Shown one piece after another: positions 18,436 to 28,265 of a DNA stretch of 64,000 nucleotides. Where the stretch lies: contig QQVE01000010.1 in NCBI GenBank assembly GCA_003389325.1, positions 1 through 64,000 of the forward strand, read 5' to 3'. Numbering within the stretch: position 1 is the stretch's first letter; each line of letters begins with the position of its first letter. The stretch is from Planctomycetota bacterium. GTDB lineage: Bacteria > Planctomycetota > Planctomycetia > Pirellulales > PALSA-1355. The translations under genes and the position numbers were made by a program. The notes under the pieces were generated by a model. The model was not told the origin of the DNA. It saw nothing but the letters and a program-made list of their open reading frames with translations, and searched no databases.

Positions 18436-20655
18436 ATGAATTGGTCGATCGTCAAGCTGATTCTGGGCCGCGAGATCCGCGACCAGTTGCGCGACCGCCG
18501 CACGCTGTTCATGATCGCCGTGCTGCCGATTCTGCTCTACCCGCTGTTGGGCATGAGCTTCTTCCAAGTCATGCAGTTCATGCGCGAGCACGCGATCCGC
18601 GTGCTCGTGGTCGGCGCCCCCGATGACCCGCAATTGCCACCGCTGGTTGACGGCGAGCGTTTTGCCGGCGACCTGTTCTCCGACGAGAGCGACGTCGACT
18701 TGCTGAAGGTCAAGGAGAAGTCGACCTTCGACGCCGGAGCGGATGATTCGCCGCCGATTGAAATGGCCGAACGGGCGATGCGGGAGGGGCCCTACGACGT
18801 CGTCGTCTACTTCCCTCCGGACTTTTCGAACCAATATCGGCAGTTTCGCGAGTCGCTCGAGCAAGAGCGTTCTCGTGGGGACTCGCCGCCCGAGACGAGT
18901 CACGATCTGCCCGACGTGGGCGTGTACCCGAACCTGGCCGAAGATGCTTCTTCGGCCGGATATCGTCGTGTTTCGGCTGTGCTCTCCCGGTGGCGGGACC
19001 AGATGTCTCGCCAGATGCTCGAGGCGAGTCACGTACCGCCACAGGCGGCCAAGCCGTTCAAGATTGCGACCCGCGACGTGGCCAAAGAGGACCAGCACGT
19101 CGCCGCCGCGTGGTCGAAGATTCTGCCATTTGTGCTGTTGATCTGGGCGCTGACCGGCGCGTTCTACCCGGCCATCGATATTTGCGCCGGCGAGAAGGAG
19201 CGTGGCACCCTGGAGACCTTACTAAGCAGCCCCGCCGAGCGGCTCGAAATCGTGTGGGGCAAGCTGCTCACGGTGATGCTCTTCAGCATGGCTACGGCCA
19301 TTCTGAACCTCACGAGTTTGGGCATCACCGGATCGCTTGTGTTGCAGCAGGTGCCCGGCTGGGGACCACCGCCGCTGTTGGCTCTCGTCTGGCTGGCGAT
19401 TGCCCTGGTGCCGATGTCGGCCCTGTTTGCGGCTCTGTGCCTGGCGCTGGCGGCGTTGGCCCGATCGACCAAGGAGGGCCAGTACTACCTGATGCCCCTA
19501 GTGCTAGTGACGATGCCGCTGACGATTCTGCCGATGGCTCCGGGGGTGGAATTGAACCTAGGCAACAGCCTGATCCCGATCACGGGCGTCGTGCTGTTGC
19601 TGCGTGCGGCACTCGAAGGGCACTATCTCGAACTGCTGCCGTACTTGCCCGTGGTCGTGTTCGTGACGCTTGGCTGCTGCTTGTTGGCGATCCGCTGGGC
19701 CACGGACCAGTTCAACTCCGAAGGCGTCTTGTTCCGTGAGAGCGAACGCTGGGGCGTCCGTCTTTGGCTACGCCACCTGGTGCGCGATCGCACCGCCACG
19801 CCCAGCTTTGCCCAGGCTCTGTTTGCCGGGGTGCTGATCCTGATGTTGAAGTTCTTTATGGGCTTCATCTCAGCCATGCCGGCTTCGTTTGCCGACTTCG
19901 CCAAGATGGTCACGGTCACGCAATTGGTCGTGGTGCTCACGCCGGCCGTGCTGGCGGCCGTGATGCTCACTCGCAGCCCGGGTCAAACCCTGTTGCTGCG
20001 TCGCCCGGCTTTCGGCACGCCAACGGTTGCCGTGCTGCTGGCCGTGGCACTGCACCCCACGATCAATCTGCTGGAGGCGGCCGTCCGCTACGTTTACCCA
20101 CTCAATAGCCAGATTGCCGAGCAGCTCAGCAGCCTGATCCTCGAAGCCGACAACGTGTGGCTGCTATTGTTGGTCATCGCGGTCATTCCCGCCATCTGCG
20201 AGGAATTGGCCTTCCGCGGCTTTATTCTCTCAGGCTTGCGGCACATGGGTCACAAGTGGACGGCTATTGTCGTCAGCAGCGTGATGTTCGGCGCCACACA
20301 TGCGATCCTGCAACAGTCGATCGTGGCCACGCTGATCGGCGTCGTGCTGGGCTTCATCGCCGTCCAATCGGGCAGTCTCGTGCCGTGCGTGCTGTTTCAC
20401 GCGGTGAACAACTCGATGGCCGTGCTCGTGCACAAATTGCTTGCAGCAACCGGCGATGAGGCCACGTGGACCAAGTGGATCTTCCAGGAAGCCGAGGGCA
20501 GCACGGTTCTGTTCCAGTGGCCCGTGCTGGTGGCCAGCCTGTTGGCAAGCGGCGGTTTGCTGTATTGGCTGCATCGCCTGCCGTATGTCCGCACGCCGGA
20601 GGAGTCGCTGCAGGAAGCGATCGACCAACAATCGGCACACTGGCTGCCGGGTTAG
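18436..20655 (+). CDS. ABC-2 permease fused to a CPBP protease domain
   Basis: A 739-residue two-part membrane protein. The first 420 residues are a NatB-like ABC-2 permease: an N-terminal helix (MIAVLPILLYPLLG), a large extracytoplasmic domain at about 60-230, then five or more helices. The C-terminal part carries a CPBP (CAAX protease/bacteriocin-processing) domain with EELAFRGF near residue 590, FGATH near 617 and HAVNN near 654, which are the metal and catalytic motifs. Both halves look intact. It is coupled to the ATPase gene upstream. The protease may process or protect against the exported substrate, but this is inference. Confidence 0.85.
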   Translation: MNWSIVKLILGREIRDQLRDRRTLFMIAVLPILLYPLLGMSFFQVMQFMREHAIRVLVVGAPDDPQLPPLVDGERFAGDLFSDESDVDLLKVKEKSTFDAGADDSPPIEMAERAMREGPYDVVVYFPPDFSNQYRQFRESLEQERSRGDSPPETSHDLPDVGVYPNLAEDASSAGYRRVSAVLSRWRDQMSRQMLEASHVPPQAAKPFKIATRDVAKEDQHVAAAWSKILPFVLLIWALTGAFYPAIDICAGEKERGTLETLLSSPAERLEIVWGKLLTVMLFSMATAILNLTSLGITGSLVLQQVPGWGPPPLLALVWLAIALVPMSALFAALCLALAALARSTKEGQYYLMPLVLVTMPLTILPMAPGVELNLGNSLIPITGVVLLLRAALEGHYLELLPYLPVVVFVTLGCCLLAIRWATDQFNSEGVLFRESERWGVRLWLRHLVRDRTATPSFAQALFAGVLILMLKFFMGFISAMPASFADFAKMVTVTQLVVVLTPAVLAAVMLTRSPGQTLLLRRPAFGTPTVAVLLAVALHPTINLLEAAVRYVYPLNSQIAEQLSSLILEADNVWLLLLVIAVIPAICEELAFRGFILSGLRHMGHKWTAIVVSSVMFGATHAILQQSIVATLIGVVLGFIAVQSGSLVPCVLFHAVNNSMAVLVHKLLAATGDEATWTKWIFQEAEGSTVLFQWPVLVASLLASGGLLYWLHRLPYVRTPEESLQEAIDQQSAHWLPG

Positions 20656-20694
20656 CCTTGCTTCGCCATTTGCTGTTCCGGCGAAAGGATTCTC

Positions 20695-21927
20695 ATGGGT
20701 TCTGAACGCACGGTCCTGAAGGCCCTCGTGGTTTTTCCGGTGAGCGACCCGCCAATCTCGGGTGGCACCGTCACGGTTGAGGGCGACCGGATCGTCGCCG
20801 TGGGCGGAGCGCCGGGGTCGACATTGCGAGACCTCGGCAACGTGGCCATCCTGCCGGGTTTCGTCAACGCCCACACGCACCTGGAGTTCAGCGATCTGGC
20901 AGCCCCGTTCGGAGTCGCCGGTACGCCACTGCCCGCCTGGATTCGCCTGCTGCTTGCCCATCGGCGAGAATCCGCTGCAGCAGGCACGGCGGCCGCAAGT
21001 GAAGGGCTGCGACAATGCCTGCACGGCGGCACCACGACGATCGGCGAGATTGCCACCAGCGACTGGCGCAGCGCCGACGATCTGCCTGCCGAGCGACCGT
21101 CCTCCGTGATGTTTCACGAATCAATCGGTCCCACGCGGGCCCGCGCTCAAGCCGCCGTCACCGCCGCCGAGGCATTTCTGTCGGCCGAGCGCGGCCTCGC
21201 TGACATTCTGCCCGGGCTGAGTCCCCACGCCCCCTACACGGTGCACGTCGAATTGCTGTCGGAGTTGGTGGCGTTGAGCCGCCGCTTCGACGTGCCCCTG
21301 GCCATGCACCTGGCCGAGTCGCGCGAGGAACTGGAGTTGCTAACGCAGGGCTCGGGGCCGTTTCGCGAGCTGCTCGAAGCGGGCGGCAATTGGGACCCTA
21401 CGCCGCAGGCGCGACTGCCCCGCGTGCTCGACTATTTGCACCACCTGGCCGAAGCTCCCCGGGCCCTGGTGATCCATGGCAACTATCTCGATGACGACGA
21501 GATCGCCTTTCTGGCCTCGCGCGCCACGACGATGTCGGTCGTCTATTGTCCGAGGACGCACGCCTATTTCGGCCATTCATCCTATCCACTCCCCGAGATG
21601 CTGGCCGGCGGCGTCCACGTGGCACTCGGCACGGACAGCCGCGCCTCGAACCCGAACTTGAACATGCTCGAAGAGTTGCGATTCGCCGCCATGGCTCATC
21701 CCGACGTTAGTCTGGCCGCGTTAGTGCGCATGGCCACCCTCGACGGAGCGCGAGCCTTGGGCCTGGCCGATCGCACCGGATCACTCGAGCCCGGCAAGCG
21801 TGCCGATCTGGTGATGGTTGCGCTTGGCGAGGGCGACGCCGATGATCCTCACGAGCTTCTTTCTGCGCCGGCGTCCCGCGTGGTCGCCGCGGGCACTTGG
21901 GGGCGGGGGCTCGAGGAGCGGGTCTGA
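20695..21927 (+). CDS. Amidohydrolase, possible aminodeoxyfutalosine deaminase
   Basis: A 410-residue metal-dependent hydrolase of the cytosine-deaminase/TRZ-ATZ group. The metal ligands are H60 and H62 in FVNAHTHLEFS, a histidine in AMHLAES, a histidine in VIHGNYLDDD and an aspartate in LGTDSRASN. The wording of the first motif (NAHTHLEFS) closely follows the 6-amino-6-deoxyfutalosine deaminases of the futalosine pathway, and mqnA and mqnC lie 5 kb away. It could instead be an S-adenosylhomocysteine or methylthioadenosine deaminase. The start is ATG at 20695, with GGCGAAAGG just upstream. No signal peptide. Confidence 0.75.
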   Translation: MGSERTVLKALVVFPVSDPPISGGTVTVEGDRIVAVGGAPGSTLRDLGNVAILPGFVNAHTHLEFSDLAAPFGVAGTPLPAWIRLLLAHRRESAAAGTAAASEGLRQCLHGGTTTIGEIATSDWRSADDLPAERPSSVMFHESIGPTRARAQAAVTAAEAFLSAERGLADILPGLSPHAPYTVHVELLSELVALSRRFDVPLAMHLAESREELELLTQGSGPFRELLEAGGNWDPTPQARLPRVLDYLHHLAEAPRALVIHGNYLDDDEIAFLASRATTMSVVYCPRTHAYFGHSSYPLPEMLAGGVHVALGTDSRASNPNLNMLEELRFAAMAHPDVSLAALVRMATLDGARALGLADRTGSLEPGKRADLVMVALGEGDADDPHELLSAPASRVVAAGTWGRGLEERV

Positions 21928-22152
21928 GGCTGCACACCGCCATCGGGCCAAGTGTGCCTGCTTGCGATCAACTACTTCAAATCCGAGGGCGACCGCGGCA
22001 TCGTGCGCGGCAACGACGCGGTCGCGGCCGACGACGACTTCTACGCCACCGACGCGTTCGCCAATGCCGCCTGCGAGTTCCTCTCACACGGTGGCAGGAC
22101 AGGGCGCCGGGCGGCGCTGCAAGACATCGCGACTTCGCGATTCGAAATGGAG

Positions 22153-22635
22153 CTACAGCCTCTTGAAGTATCGCGCGACGGGAAACAGGCGAAACCCTGC
22201 CGATTCGTACGTACCGCGTGCGGGACCGTGACCGGGATCGCCGCCCGTTTCGACCATGGCGACGACCATACCGGCCTGCTTGAGCCAGGCGCAGGCATGC
22301 TCGGTGAGGGCCTTGGCGATACCACGGCACTGGTGGTCGGGGTCGACGGCGATCATATAGATCTCGCCCATCGCGTCGTCGGCGTGCGTTCGCAGGGCCG
22401 TAAAGCCTACGACGTCGTCGCCGATAGTCGCCACCCAGGCGTGCATCTCTGGATCCTGGCACGCCGATTCGACGGACGATTGTTGTGTGACGCGCCAATC
22501 GGGAAAGAAGTGCCGATAGACCTCGGCGTCCATTGCCTGTTCGATCGAAGTGAAGACGGGCGCCCAGGCGCGGAGCGACAAGCGAACCACCGCCTCCAGG
22601 TGGGATTCCTCAAACGGTTTGATCTGAGCATCCAT
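22153..22635 (-). CDS. GNAT family N-acetyltransferase
   Basis: A 160-residue GNAT enzyme that would transfer acetyl from acetyl-CoA to an amine. Motif A, which binds the CoA pyrophosphate, is seen in IYMIAVDPDHQCRGIAKAL, with Q/R-x-x-G-x-A near the middle. ETGGDPGHGPARGTYESAGF is the usual motif B region. The start at 22635 (MDAQIKPF) is chosen because the 25 codons upstream overlap the hisG end and do not resemble the family. The substrate is unknown. The gene is convergent with the amidohydrolase, with 225 bases between them. Confidence 0.82.
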   Translation of the reverse strand: MDAQIKPFEESHLEAVVRLSLRAWAPVFTSIEQAMDAEVYRHFFPDWRVTQQSSVESACQDPEMHAWVATIGDDVVGFTALRTHADDAMGEIYMIAVDPDHQCRGIAKALTEHACAWLKQAGMVVAMVETGGDPGHGPARGTYESAGFRLFPVARYFKRL

Positions 22636-22717
22636 CGTGCACGTCGAGACACGCGTTAGACGATGAAGGTTCACGCCGATGGCACGCCGCCACACGCCGA
22701 GGCCGGCCAACGATGCG

Positions 22718-23569
22718 CTACAGTCGGCAGTTGGCGATGCGGGTCTCGAGGATCGCCGAGGCTCCCAATGCCTCGAGCTGCTCCATGATGTCGATCACGT
22801 TTGTGCGGCGAACCATCACGCGCACGGCACACCAGTCGCTGTCTTCCAGCGCGCTGATCGTCGGCGAGTTGAAACCGGGGGTGATCTTTTCGGCCTGCGG
22901 CAGCTTGGCCCGGGGAACGTTGTATTCCAACAGCGTATAGCTGCGGGCAATGACGACGCCCTCGAGCCGCCGCACGACCCGATCGGCCACTTCGGCCTGT
23001 CGGCGGGCGGGGTTCTGCACGAGCAGCGTCTGGTAGCTGCCCGCCTCGGCCAGAATGCGCAGGCGGTTCGCGGCCAGCGTGCTGCCCGTTTCGACCAAAT
23101 CGACGATCGCATCGGCCACGCCCAGGGCAATCATGATTTCGACCGAGCCGGACAGATTCACCAGGTGGGCCTGGGCCTTGTGCTCTTTCAGAAAGTTCTC
23201 GGTCACTCGAGGAAAGCTCGTGGCCACGCGGGTCCCGTCGAGATCCGCGGGCGAGGTGATTTTGCTGTCCTCGGGCACGCACACGGCCAACCGGCACTGG
23301 CCCACGCCCAGGGCCAGCCGCTCGATCAGTTCCACCTGGCTCTCGGCCAACAGGTCGCCGCCAGTAATGCCCATGTCGATGGCACCCTCGGCACAGAGAA
23401 CGGGAATGTCGTCGGTGCGCAGAAAGGTCACGTCGAGCGGCACTTCGCGGCAGCGGGCGAACAGGCTGCGTTCCTGGCGGCGAAAGCTGAGGCCGGCCTC
23501 TTTCAATAGCTCGGCGGCCACTTCGGCCAGGCGGCCCTTGCTGGGTAGTCCGATCCGCAAATTGCTCAT
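22718..23569 (-). CDS. hisG: ATP phosphoribosyltransferase HisG, long form
   Basis: HisG joins ATP and PRPP in the first step of histidine synthesis. The 283-residue length is that of the long form, which has its own C-terminal regulatory (ACT-like) domain for histidine feedback and does not need HisZ. Landmarks are LRIGLPSKGRL at the N-terminus, DIGITGGDLL, VATSFPRVTENFL, and the PRPP loop region SGSVEIMIALGVADAIVDLVE. The start codon overlaps the hisE stop by 4 bases (ATGA), so the two are translationally coupled. Confidence 0.95.
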   Translation of the reverse strand: MSNLRIGLPSKGRLAEVAAELLKEAGLSFRRQERSLFARCREVPLDVTFLRTDDIPVLCAEGAIDMGITGGDLLAESQVELIERLALGVGQCRLAVCVPEDSKITSPADLDGTRVATSFPRVTENFLKEHKAQAHLVNLSGSVEIMIALGVADAIVDLVETGSTLAANRLRILAEAGSYQTLLVQNPARRQAEVADRVVRRLEGVVIARSYTLLEYNVPRAKLPQAEKITPGFNSPTISALEDSDWCAVRVMVRRTNVIDIMEQLEALGASAILETRIANCRL

Positions 23570-23952
23570 GATGGGAAGTCGCTGGCGGGCTTGTTCTCGG
23601 TGTCGCCCTTGGGGGGCTCCTGTGTGCGCGAGGCCTTTTCTTCCAGGCCACCTATGCCGAAACGCCCCTCCAGCACGGTCTCGACGTCCGACAGGGCCAC
23701 ATCCTTTGATGCCAGCAGCACGAGCAGGTGGTAGACCACGTCAGCCGCCTCGTGAATGGTATGATCGCGTCCGGCATCGCCGGGTTCGCGCGCCGCCTCG
23801 ACCAACTCGCCCGCTTCCTCGCTGAACTTCGCGGTCGTTTTGTCCACGCCGCCGCTTAGGAGCCTGGTCGTGTACGACTTCTCCGAAGGGTTCGCCTTGC
23901 GGTCCTCGACCACGGCCATCAGGCGGGCAAAAATGGAAGCAGTTTCGGTCAC
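23566..23952 (-). CDS. hisE: Phosphoribosyl-ATP pyrophosphatase HisE
   Basis: HisE removes pyrophosphate from phosphoribosyl-ATP, the second step of histidine synthesis. The catalytic core is clear: KSYTTRLLSGGVDKTTAKFSEE is broken here by GELVEAA and then HEAADVVYHLLVLLA, the MazG-like metal-binding helices. A GTG start at 23952 gives a 128-residue protein beginning MTETASIFARL, as in relatives. The frame continues upstream to an ATG at 24126, but that part overlaps the divergent miaA. HisE and HisG are often separate or fused to HisI; here HisE stands alone before HisG. Confidence 0.92.
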   Translation of the reverse strand: MTETASIFARLMAVVEDRKANPSEKSYTTRLLSGGVDKTTAKFSEEAGELVEAAREPGDAGRDHTIHEAADVVYHLLVLLASKDVALSDVETVLEGRFGIGGLEEKASRTQEPPKGDTENKPASDFPS

Positions 23953-24047
23953 GGCCGGACTGAAATCATGGTGAACGGACAACGGTTGGCGATGCCGGCC
24001 ATGGTAGGTCGCCCAGCCCCGGCTGGCAAGGCGAAGCGAAAGCGAGA

Positions 24048-24986
24048 ATGCACCCCGATCTCCCTCCCACGGCCGATTGCTGGTTTCTCTCCGGGCCCAC
24101 CGCCAGCGGGAAGTCGGGACTGGCAATCGATCTGGCGCGGCGGCTGAATGCCGAGATCATTTCGATGGACTCGATGGCCCTCTACCGGCACATGAACATC
24201 GGCACGGCCAAGCCCACGCGCAACGATCGTCTGGACGTCCCGCATCACTTGATCGATGTGATCGAGCCCGACGAGGAGTACAGCGTCGCCCAATACGTCG
24301 AGGCGGCCGAACGAGCAGTGAGCGACATCGCAGCGCGGGGACGAACGCCGTTGTTCGTGGGCGGAACGCCGCTCTATTTGAAAGCCTTGCTGCGGGGCAT
24401 CTTCTCCGGCCCGCCGGCCGATTGGCCGCTGCGGCGGCAGTTGCTGCACGTAGCCGAATCGGAGGGAAAGGACCGGCTGCACGCACGCCTGGCCGAGATC
24501 GACCCGCAGGCTGCCGAGAAGCTGCACCCCAGCGACCTGCGGCGGGTGATTCGCGCGATCGAAGTGTTCGAGAAGACCGGCCGCACCATCAGCGAACACC
24601 AAAAGCATTTCGACCGGGGCCGCCCCGCCGGGGCGTGCCGCGCGTTCGTGCTCGACTGGCCCCGCGAGGAACTCTACCGGCGGATCGACCAGCGCGTCGA
24701 CGCCATGTTCGACGCCGGCTTGGTGAACGAAACCCAAGGGCTGCTGCGGATGTCGCGTCCGCCCGGGCGAACCGCGTCGCAGGCGGTTGGCTACCGGGAA
24801 GTGATCGACCATTTGCACGGCAAGTGCGACCTGCCCACTGCGATTGCCGACGTGAAAAAACACACCCGGCAGTTCTCCAAGCGGCAGATGACCTGGTTCC
24901 GCAGCCTGAGCGAGGTGCGCTGGGTGCCGATGAGCGAGAAGCGATCGCGGGACGACGTGACGCAGGAAATCGCAGCGGTGCAATGA
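24048..24986 (+). CDS. miaA: tRNA dimethylallyltransferase MiaA
   Basis: MiaA adds a dimethylallyl group to N6 of adenosine 37 in tRNAs that read codons starting with U. The 312-residue protein has the P-loop GPTASGKS near residue 17, the DSMALYRHMNIGTAKPT substrate region, HHLIDVIEPDEEYSVAQY, VGGTPLYLKALL, and the C-terminal KRQMTWFR that contacts the tRNA. It is divergent from hisE. Its stop overlaps the ATG of the small membrane gene that follows (ATGA at 24983-24986). Confidence 0.95.
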   Translation: MHPDLPPTADCWFLSGPTASGKSGLAIDLARRLNAEIISMDSMALYRHMNIGTAKPTRNDRLDVPHHLIDVIEPDEEYSVAQYVEAAERAVSDIAARGRTPLFVGGTPLYLKALLRGIFSGPPADWPLRRQLLHVAESEGKDRLHARLAEIDPQAAEKLHPSDLRRVIRAIEVFEKTGRTISEHQKHFDRGRPAGACRAFVLDWPREELYRRIDQRVDAMFDAGLVNETQGLLRMSRPPGRTASQAVGYREVIDHLHGKCDLPTAIADVKKHTRQFSKRQMTWFRSLSEVRWVPMSEKRSRDDVTQEIAAVQ

Positions 24987-25338
24987 GCAGCATGAGAAAG
25001 AACCCTTTGAAAGCCCGAAGACGGACACCGTCCAGCGGCCGAGGCGCAGCGCGTGGTGGCTACGCCTCGTAGCAGTAACCTTTTGGATTATCGCCTTGCT
25101 GACGCTGGCAACGGCCCTGTCTCTCTTGCCGCAACCCGAGAATGTGGAGCGCCGCGTCCAGAATCCGGCTCTATTCTTTGGCCTGTTGGCGATTGCATTC
25201 GGATTCCCAACCCTGGGTTTCGCGCTCTTGGGTAGTGCCTGCTGGTGGCGCAACGGCAAGTTGGCAGTCGCCGGCCTGGCCGCATTCTTGCCGGTCGTGC
25301 TCGTTGCACTCTACGGGCTATTACGAGCGAAGCAATAG
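24983..25338 (+). CDS. Small two-helix membrane protein, apparently frameshifted
   Basis: Frame 1 between about 24990 and 25338 encodes EPFESPKTDTV, a basic stretch (RPRRSAWWLR) and two or three membrane helices (LVAVTFWIIALLTLA, LFFGLLAIAFGF, LAVAGLAAFLPVVLVAL). It has no start codon until TTG at 25096, inside the first helix. A good ATG at 24983 overlaps the miaA stop but runs in frame 2 as MSSMRKNPLK. Adding one base after 25008 would join the two as NPFESPKTD, a typical N-terminus of small planctomycete membrane proteins. So this is a frameshifted gene or a one-base sequence error. Its function is unknown. Confidence 0.6.
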
Positions 25339-25533
25339 GCACAAACGCCGTCGCCGATGGCTTCGGGCTAAACAGCGAGGCGTGTGGATCGGCCGCGAAA
25401 ATGGCGGTGTGATTAGCGGTTTTCGATCACCTTCCCCATGCCGCCGTGTCTAGAGTAAGATGGGCGGTTTGCCTGAGCCCGCGGTGGGTGTGGCGGGGTG
25501 ACAAGAGTTTGCAGCGATGGGGAAACGGCCGTG

Positions 25534-27309
25534 ATGCGGACGCATACGTGCGGCGAGTTGGGCACGCAGCACATCGGACAAACCGTGACGCTTTGCGGCT
25601 GGGTCGACAGCTATCGCGACCACGGCGGCGGAATCTTCATCGATCTGCGCGACCGCTACGGCGTCACGCAGATCGTGTTCGGCCCCGAGTGCGGCGAAGA
25701 CACGCAAAAACTCGCCAGATCGCTGCGCAGCGAGTTTGTCATCTCGGTCACCGGCGAAGTGGCCGACCGGCCCGAGGGCATGGTCAATCCCAAGCTGGCC
25801 ACCGGCGCGATCGAGGTGCGGCCCACCAAGCTGCAACTGCTGAACAAGAGCGTGACGCCGCCGTTTCAGCCGGGCAGCAAGGAAGTGCCGACCGAAGACT
25901 TGCGGCTCAAGTACCGCTACCTCGATTTGCGTCGCGGCGAGATGCAGAATGCCATGGAACTGCGGCACCGCATCACGCTGGGCATGCGCAAGTATTGCGA
26001 CGAGCACGGCTTCCTGGACATCGAGACGCCGATGCTCGGTCGCAGCACACCCGAGGGCGCCCGCGACTACCTGGTGCCCAGCCGGATCCACCACGGCAGC
26101 TTCTACGCCCTGCCCCAGTCGCCGCAGTTGTACAAGCAGATCCTGATGATCGCCGGCTACGACCGCTACGTGCAAGTGGCCCGCTGCTTTCGCGACGAAG
26201 ACTTGCGGGCCGACCGCCAGCCTGAGTTCACGCAGCTCGACCTGGAAATGTCGTTCGTCGACGACGACGACGTGATGGGTTTGATCGACGGTCTGGCCGC
26301 GCGGCTGGCCAAGGAATTGCTCGGGCTCGAACTCACATTGCCCCTGCCGCGGATGACGTACGACGAAGCCATGGAGCGTTTTGGTCACGACGCGCCGGAC
26401 TTGCGGTTCGGCATGGAGATCGTCGACCTCACGGACCTGGCGCGCGAAGCCGAGTTTCGCGTGTTTCGGGCCACGGCGGATGGCGGCGGCCGCGTACGGG
26501 GCCTGAATGCCAAAGGCGCCGCGTCGAAGTACTCGCGCAAGGGCATCGACGAACTGACCAACTTCGTCGTGCAGGACTTCGGCGCCAAAGGGCTGGCCTG
26601 GTTCAAGGTCGAGGAAGGCGGGAAGCTGGCCTCGCCGATTGCCAAGAACTTCGAAGAGGCACTGCTCGCGCGCATCGCCGAGCGCATGGAGGCCGAGCCG
26701 GGCGACTTGCTGTTGTTCGTGGCCGACGAGTACGAGGTGACCTGCAAGGCACTGTACGGACTGCGGCGGCGGTTCGGACACGAGTTGAAACTCTACGACC
26801 CGCAGGCGAAGCACTTTTCCTGGGTCGTCGAGTTTCCGATGTTTGCCCGCGACGAGGAGACGGGCGGCTGGGCGGCGATGCACCATCCCTTCACGGCGCC
26901 GCGCCCGCAGGACATCGAACTGCTCACGACCGATCCGGGAGCCTGCCGCGCTCAGGCCTACGACCTCGTGATCAACGGGCTCGAAGCCGGCGGCGGCACG
27001 ATTCGTATCCACGATCCCGGCGTGCAGCAGCAGGTGTTCAACCTGTTGGGCATCACGGCCGAGCAGGCTCGCGAACGGTTCGGCTTTCTGCTCGATGCGC
27101 TGGCCTTCGGAGCTCCGCCGCACGGCGGCATCGCGCTGGGATTGGATCGTTGGGTGATGCTGTTCGGCAATCTGGACAACATCCGTGATTGTATTGCTTT
27201 TCCGAAGACGCAACGGGCCACGGATCTGATGACCGAGGCCCCCGGACGCGTCGATCTCAAGCAGTTGCGCGAGTTGGGGATCGAGATTCGCGGCGAGCGA
27301 CCCCGCTAG
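25534..27309 (+). CDS. aspS: Aspartyl-tRNA synthetase
   Basis: A class II aminoacyl-tRNA synthetase that charges tRNA-Asp. With the ATG at 25534 it has 591 residues, almost exactly the length of the bacterial-type enzyme. The anticodon-binding OB fold is at the N-terminus ([15 protein letters not shown]). Motif 2 is [20 protein letters not shown] and motif 3 is [12 protein letters not shown] near the end. The bacterial GAD insertion is present at about 290-410. A GTG 12 codons earlier is a possible but less likely start. Whether it also charges tRNA-Asn cannot be told from sequence alone. Confidence 0.95.
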   Translation: MRTHTCGELGTQHIGQTVTLCGWVDSYRDHGGGIFIDLRDRYGVTQIVFGPECGEDTQKLARSLRSEFVISVTGEVADRPEGMVNPKLATGAIEVRPTKLQLLNKSVTPPFQPGSKEVPTEDLRLKYRYLDLRRGEMQNAMELRHRITLGMRKYCDEHGFLDIETPMLGRSTPEGARDYLVPSRIHHGSFYALPQSPQLYKQILMIAGYDRYVQVARCFRDEDLRADRQPEFTQLDLEMSFVDDDDVMGLIDGLAARLAKELLGLELTLPLPRMTYDEAMERFGHDAPDLRFGMEIVDLTDLAREAEFRVFRATADGGGRVRGLNAKGAASKYSRKGIDELTNFVVQDFGAKGLAWFKVEEGGKLASPIAKNFEEALLARIAERMEAEPGDLLLFVADEYEVTCKALYGLRRRFGHELKLYDPQAKHFSWVVEFPMFARDEETGGWAAMHHPFTAPRPQDIELLTTDPGACRAQAYDLVINGLEAGGGTIRIHDPGVQQQVFNLLGITAEQARERFGFLLDALAFGAPPHGGIALGLDRWVMLFGNLDNIRDCIAFPKTQRATDLMTEAPGRVDLKQLRELGIEIRGERPR

Positions 27310-27437
27310 CATGGCGTTGACGCACGGGGGCCGGGGCGAACACAATGGTTCCTTTCGCAGGCGGCGAGAGTAAACGCCGCGGCAGCCGGCATGGATCGTC
27401 CGGCCGACACGAGACGCTCTCGGAGAGAAACGCTTTG

Positions 27438-28265
27438 ATGCTCACACGCCTGGCGGCCGGTGGACTTGGATGGGCGATCGTGCTTGGCGGGCTGCTGACG
27501 CTGAGCGGCTGCGACACCAATTCAGCCCCTGAAGAGCCTGCCGGGGCAGCCGCTCGCTCTGAAACGGCCCCGCAAGACGACGCGGACGAGCGCGAGGCAC
27601 CGACTGCCGAAGTTGCGGAGCCGGAGCCGGCCGATGAGGGCGAAGTGCAGGTGGCCCGCGCCGAACGTCCCGTTGAGCCTCCACGTCAACCCGCGAGAAA
27701 GCCGGCCCAGACGGAACCCCCGCAGGCGCTTCCCGCATCCGAGGCCCCGCTGCCTTTGGACAACGTCGACGTGGCCGAGCTCTCGATGCCCTCCGTCGCT
27801 TTAACCGACGACCATGCCGCGACCTGCCGCGTACGCGTGGGCGACCCGTTTCCGCAGATGGAACTCCCGAATCTCGAAGGCGAGCAGCAGCCGATCACTC
27901 AACTGCAAGGCGATCGCCTGACGGTGGTGGTCTTTTGGAATGCGCAGCAGCCGACGGCACTGGAGGAACTGTCGGACCTGGCTCGCTACTATCAGCCACG
28001 TTTTGGCGACAAAGGGCTGAATGTCGTGGCCATCAACACTGGCGACGCCCCGCAACTGGCTTCCGAGTTGGCCAAGCAGGCTGGCGCGACGTATCCGGTG
28101 CTTACCGACGCCGACGGATCGGCCTTTGCGAAAGTGGCCTTCAGCAAGCTGCCGCGCACCTACCTGCTCGATGCCCAGGGCAACGTCCTGTGGTTCGACC
28201 TCGAGTACTCTCCGACGACGCGGCGCGACCTGGCCACGGCAATTCGCCATTCGCTGGACAACTGA
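27438..28265 (+). CDS. Thioredoxin-like lipoprotein without the CxxC motif
   Basis: A 275-residue probable lipoprotein. The signal peptide ends at the lipobox LSGC, with lipidation at C25. Residues 30-105 form a long acidic, Pro- and Glu-rich linker. The C-terminal 135 residues follow the AhpC/TlpA thioredoxin fold (GDPFPQMELPNLEG, VVVFWNAQQPTALEEL, AGATYPVLTDADG, KLPRTYLLDAQGNV). Where redox-active relatives have W-C-x-x-C, this protein has W-N-A-Q-Q, so it cannot do thiol exchange there. It probably acts as a binding or structural protein outside the cytoplasmic membrane. Confidence 0.8.
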   Translation: MLTRLAAGGLGWAIVLGGLLTLSGCDTNSAPEEPAGAAARSETAPQDDADEREAPTAEVAEPEPADEGEVQVARAERPVEPPRQPARKPAQTEPPQALPASEAPLPLDNVDVAELSMPSVALTDDHAATCRVRVGDPFPQMELPNLEGEQQPITQLQGDRLTVVVFWNAQQPTALEELSDLARYYQPRFGDKGLNVVAINTGDAPQLASELAKQAGATYPVLTDADGSAFAKVAFSKLPRTYLLDAQGNVLWFDLEYSPTTRRDLATAIRHSLDN

